Position numbers and translations under genes: made by a program | The notes under the pieces: model-generated | The model's input: the letters and a program-made list of their open reading frames with translations, nothing else | What the model was told of the DNA's origin: nothing | Database searches by the model: none | Assembly (NCBI GenBank): GCA_013696785.1 | Contig: JACCXW010000229.1 | Span: 1-8,078 of the forward strand | Direction: 5' to 3' | Length of the DNA: 8,078 nucleotides | Source: Geodermatophilaceae bacterium | GTDB lineage: Bacteria; Actinomycetota; Actinomycetes; Mycobacteriales; Geodermatophilaceae | Part shown: piece by piece, positions 5,793 through 8,078 of the stretch | How positions within the stretch are numbered: position 1 is the first letter of the stretch | How the letters are laid out: every line of letters starts with the position of its first letter

Positions 5793-6050
5793 ATGGCTGT
5801 AAGCGACAGCAGCGTGCAACTGGCCGGGGCCTTCGTCGGTGGTGGTCTCGCCCTCGCCGGTGGGGCCATCGGCGCCGCGATCGGTGACGGCATGGCCGGC
5901 GCTGCCACCATCTCCGGCGTGGCCCGCCAGCCCGAGGCTCAGGGCCGGCTGTTCACCATCTTCTTCCTTACCGTCGGCCTCTGTGAGGCCGCCTACTTCA
6001 TCAACCTGGCATTCATGGCCCTGTTCGTCTTCGTGCTCGGCCCGGTGTGA
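5793..6050 (+). CDS. atpE: ATP synthase F0 subunit c (AtpE)
   Basis: The 85-residue product is the proton-carrying proteolipid that forms the rotor ring. Helix one (about 8-37) carries the glycine-rich packing motif GGGLALAGGAIGAAIG (16-31) ending at Asp32. The polar loop that contacts gamma/epsilon is ARQPEAQGR (44-52). Helix two (about 53-80) holds the ion-carrying glutamate Glu65 within VGLCEAAYFI (61-70). No sodium-binding signature is seen, so it is taken to be proton-driven. It is very close to the Mycobacterium tuberculosis c subunit as I remember it, with residue numbers shifted by +4. Asp32, Leu63, Glu65, Ala67, Tyr68 and Ile70 therefore correspond to the residues known from bedaquiline work (Asp28, Leu59, Glu61, Ala63, Tyr64, Ile66). 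The ATG at 5793 has AAGGAG 4 nt upstream. The stop codon overlaps the start of atpF. Confidence 0.97.
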   Translation: MAVSDSSVQLAGAFVGGGLALAGGAIGAAIGDGMAGAATISGVARQPEAQGRLFTIFFLTVGLCEAAYFINLAFMALFVFVLGPV

Positions 6051-6634
6051 TGGACCTGCGCTTCCTCACTGCTGCCGAAGGAGGAGAAGAAGAAGGCGGC
6101 GGTAACTTCCTCGTCCCGAACGGGACATTCATCTTCGAGCTGCTCGCATTCCTGGTGATCCTGTTCATCCTGGGATATTTCGTGGTGCCGCCGATCCAGC
6201 GCGCCATGCGGCAGCGGCAGGAGATGATCGAGAAGGGGATCGAGGACGCGCGGCAAGCACGCGAACGTGCCGAGGCTGCCCAGCGCGCCTACCGTGAGGA
6301 GCTCGACGAGGCCAGGGCCGAGGGCGCCAAGATCCGGGAGAAGGCGCGCGCCGAGGCCGACCGCCTCGCCGGGGGCAAGCGCGAGCAGGCCCAGCAGGTC
6401 GTCGCCGGGCTGCACGAGCAGGGCGAGGAGGAACTGCACTCCCAGCGAGACCAGGCCGCCCGCGAGCTGCGCGCGCAGGTAGGCACGCTGGCGCTGACGC
6501 TGACGGAGCGGATCCTCGGCAGCACCACCGCGGACGACGAGCGGCTCCGGGAGACGATCGACAGTTTCCTGCGTGACCTGGAGCCGGAGCCGGCCGACGA
6601 ATCCTCCGCTGCCCCCGGATCGGGAAGCCTCTGA
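6050..6634 (+). CDS. atpF: ATP synthase F0 subunit b (AtpF)
   Basis: This is one of two b-type stator stalk subunits in the operon. The protein is 194 residues from the ATG at 6050. A short acidic, Gly-rich N-terminus (GGEEEGGG, 11-18) is followed by a single membrane helix (about 27-46) ending in VVPP, then a long charged, Ala/Glu/Arg-rich coiled coil (about 50-150), and a C-terminal region rich in Pro and Ser. The start is ambiguous: a GTG at 6047 would overlap the atpE stop codon by 4 nt (GTGA), and the ATG at 6050 overlaps it by 1 nt (TGATG). There is no strong ribosome binding site, so translation is probably coupled to atpE. It would pair with the b part of the fused b-delta subunit encoded next to form the two-helix peripheral stalk. 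In mycobacteria the equivalent pair is AtpF and AtpH. Confidence 0.93.
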   Translation: MDLRFLTAAEGGEEEGGGNFLVPNGTFIFELLAFLVILFILGYFVVPPIQRAMRQRQEMIEKGIEDARQARERAEAAQRAYREELDEARAEGAKIREKARAEADRLAGGKREQAQQVVAGLHEQGEEELHSQRDQAARELRAQVGTLALTLTERILGSTTADDERLRETIDSFLRDLEPEPADESSAAPGSGSL

Positions 6635-7968
6635 TGGCCACCGTCATCGCCGAACTCTTCGCGTTCGTCGTCGTGGTCTTCGTGGTCGTCCGCTACGTCG
6701 TACCGCCGGCTCGAAAGGCCATGGCCGCGCAGCAAAAGGCCGTCGCGAAGCAGGTCGAGGAGGCTGAGCGCTCGCGCGAGGAGCTGGCGGCGGCGCAGAG
6801 CACGTACGACAAGTCCGTCGAGGAAGCTCGCACCGAAGCCGCGAAGGTCCGTGACCGGGCCCGCGCCGAGGCGGACTACATCGGAGACGAGATGGCCGAG
6901 CGCGCCGAGCAGGACGTCGCCCGGATCCAGCAGCGTGGGGAGGATCAGCTCGGCACGGAGCGCAAGCAGGCAGTCAGAGCATTGCGCCGTGAAGTCGGCC
7001 AACTGGCGGTCCGTCTTGCCAGCCGCATCATCAACGAGGCCCTCACCGACGAAAGCCGGCGGGGGGCGACCATCGACCGCGTCCTCGACGAGCTCGAGGG
7101 CATGTCCCAGCCCGAGTCCTCCTCGTCGACACCGACCCGCGGAGGCCTGCTGCAGGGCGTCAGCCGCGACTCTTTGAGCAGCGCCCGCGAGCGGCTCGAG
7201 GCCGAGTTGGACGGTGCGGACGAAGCGGCCAGGATCACGCTGGGCGATGAGTTGTTCGCGGTGGCGGACCTGCTGGCACGTGAGCGCACCCTGGGTCGGC
7301 ACCTCGCCGATCCAGCCATCCCAGCGAGCGCCCGCGCCCAGTTCGTCGACGGGATGCTCGGCCAACGGCTGTCCGCGCCGACGCTGGAAACCCTCCGAGA
7401 GCTTGTCCGCGGTCGTTGGTCGAAGCCGGCGGACCTGCTCGATGCCGTGGAAACCCTTGGCCGGGAAGCCCTGTTGACCGTCGCCGAGGCCGACAGCACC
7501 ATCGACCGGGTCGAGGACGAGGTGTTCCGGTTCGGCCGGATTCTCGACGGGGATACCGGGCTGAGCGCCTTGCTCTCCGACGCGACCGCCACACCGGAGC
7601 GTCGCGGCTCTTTGCTCGATGCAGTCCTCGCGGACAAGGTCACACCGACGACCCTCAAGCTGCTGCGGCACGCCGTGCGATCACCGCGCGGGCGCAGCCT
7701 GTACGTCGTCCTGGAGGAACTTGCCACTCTGGTCGCGGCCCGCCGCGACCGGTCCATCGCACGCGTGGTCGCTCCTGCGCCGCTCAGCGACGCCCAGCGG
7801 CAGCGACTCGAAGCCGTCCTTGCTCAGGTCTACGGCCGGGACGTGTCGTTGCAGATCGAGGTGGACGAGACCCTCCTTGGTGGACTCGTCGTACAGGTCG
7901 GCGAGGACCTCATCGACGGCAGCGTCTCCGCCCAGTTGGAGCGAGCCCGGCAGGGTCTGCCGCAGTAA
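6634..7968 (+). CDS. atpH: Fused ATP synthase subunit b-delta (AtpFH)
   Basis: This 444-residue protein joins a b subunit to the delta subunit, as in the mycobacterial enzyme, linking the membrane stalk directly to the top of F1. Domains in order: a membrane helix (about 5-23) ending YVVPP, a coiled-coil stalk (about 28-155), a Ser/Pro/Gly linker (158-172), a first helical delta-like domain (about 178-287), a second delta N-terminal-like helical domain (about 290-377) and the delta C-terminal domain (about 378-444) with GLVVQVGEDLIDGSVSAQL (417-435), the hallmark ending of delta. The two helical domains align without gaps at a 90-residue offset; I count 16 identities over residues 205-259 against 295-349, which shows a tandem duplication. 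The ATG at 6634 overlaps the atpF stop codon by one base (TGATG), with GGGAAG (6622-6627) 6 nt upstream. The stop is TAA, whereas the other genes in the window end in TGA. There is no frameshift. Confidence 0.95.
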   Translation: MATVIAELFAFVVVVFVVVRYVVPPARKAMAAQQKAVAKQVEEAERSREELAAAQSTYDKSVEEARTEAAKVRDRARAEADYIGDEMAERAEQDVARIQQRGEDQLGTERKQAVRALRREVGQLAVRLASRIINEALTDESRRGATIDRVLDELEGMSQPESSSSTPTRGGLLQGVSRDSLSSARERLEAELDGADEAARITLGDELFAVADLLARERTLGRHLADPAIPASARAQFVDGMLGQRLSAPTLETLRELVRGRWSKPADLLDAVETLGREALLTVAEADSTIDRVEDEVFRFGRILDGDTGLSALLSDATATPERRGSLLDAVLADKVTPTTLKLLRHAVRSPRGRSLYVVLEELATLVAARRDRSIARVVAPAPLSDAQRQRLEAVLAQVYGRDVSLQIEVDETLLGGLVVQVGEDLIDGSVSAQLERARQGLPQ

Positions 7969-8050
7969 GCCGGATCAGGACGAATCGGCATATTTCCGCT
8001 GGTATCAGACTGAGACAGCGGGCCCATGCTCGCTCGCTATCGTCGGCATT

Positions 8051-8071
8051 GCCGTGGCCCTGAGGCACGGC
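8051..8071 (+). other. Hairpin in the region after the b-delta gene
   Basis: GCCGTG (8051-8056) and CACGGC (8066-8071) form a 6-bp stem; two further CC/GG pairs (8058-8059 with 8064-8065) are possible across a one-base bulge. The 110 nt after the b-delta stop codon (7969-8078) hold no supported gene and the atpA start is not reached. The hairpin has no T-tract, so it may be a leader structure, an attenuating element or chance. A TANNNT hexamer (TATCGT) lies at 8038-8043. Confidence 0.25.
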
Positions 8072-8078
8072 TCCCCAC

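Noticed and set aside
6289..7671. 460-codon open frame on the minus strand opposite atpF and the b-delta gene
   Set aside because: It is antisense to two clearly recognised genes, and its composition follows from their codon bias; no ribosome binding site or known domain is visible.
8026..8078. Possible start of a gene at the ATG at 8026, open to the window end
   Set aside because: The translation is Arg-rich, does not look like the start of atpA, and has no Shine-Dalgarno sequence.

Overview
The window is high-GC DNA from an actinobacterium. GTG starts are frequent, the TAG-type -10 boxes are typical of actinobacteria, and the ATP synthase is of the mycobacterial kind. In particular, the stalk subunit b is fused to subunit delta, and the c subunit closely resembles the mycobacterial one. 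I cannot assign a genus from the sequence alone.

Layout. From 111 to 1148 (+) lies a gene for a secreted right-handed beta-helix protein. It converges on a complete ethylmalonyl-CoA mutase gene (1198-3192, -), and a 7-bp inverted repeat lies in the 49-nt gap between their stop codons. A 170-nt divergent promoter region (3193-3362) separates the mutase from a plus-strand series that runs to the end of the window. That series holds a small membrane-anchored DUF2007-like protein (3363-3722), a PduO-type cob(I)alamin adenosyltransferase (3753-4325) and an F0F1 ATP synthase cluster. The ATP synthase genes are atpZ-like (4362-4574), atpI (4601-4996), atpB/a (4998-5708), atpE/c (5793-6050), atpF/b (6050-6634) and a fused atpFH/b-delta (6634-7968). 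The F1 genes (atpA onward) are not in the window. The last 110 nt are non-coding as far as I can see.

How the genes work together. The adenosyltransferase makes adenosylcobalamin, which is the cofactor of the mutase encoded divergently nearby, so these two form a small B12 group. The atp genes encode the membrane rotor and stator (a, c, b, b-delta) plus the small assembly proteins AtpZ-like and AtpI. The atpE-atpF and atpF-atpFH junctions are TGATG or GTGA overlaps, which indicates translational coupling.

The most notable signals are three. First, the DUF2007-like, adenosyltransferase and atpZ-like genes each carry a TAGNNT -10 box ending 5-6 nt before the start codon, the geometry of leaderless transcripts. 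Second, the b-delta fusion contains a tandem duplication of the delta helical domain, alignable without gaps at a 90-residue offset. Third, the c subunit keeps the residues that form the bedaquiline site. I found no CRISPR array, mobile element, tRNA, rRNA or clearly novel system; most of the window is conserved housekeeping sequence.
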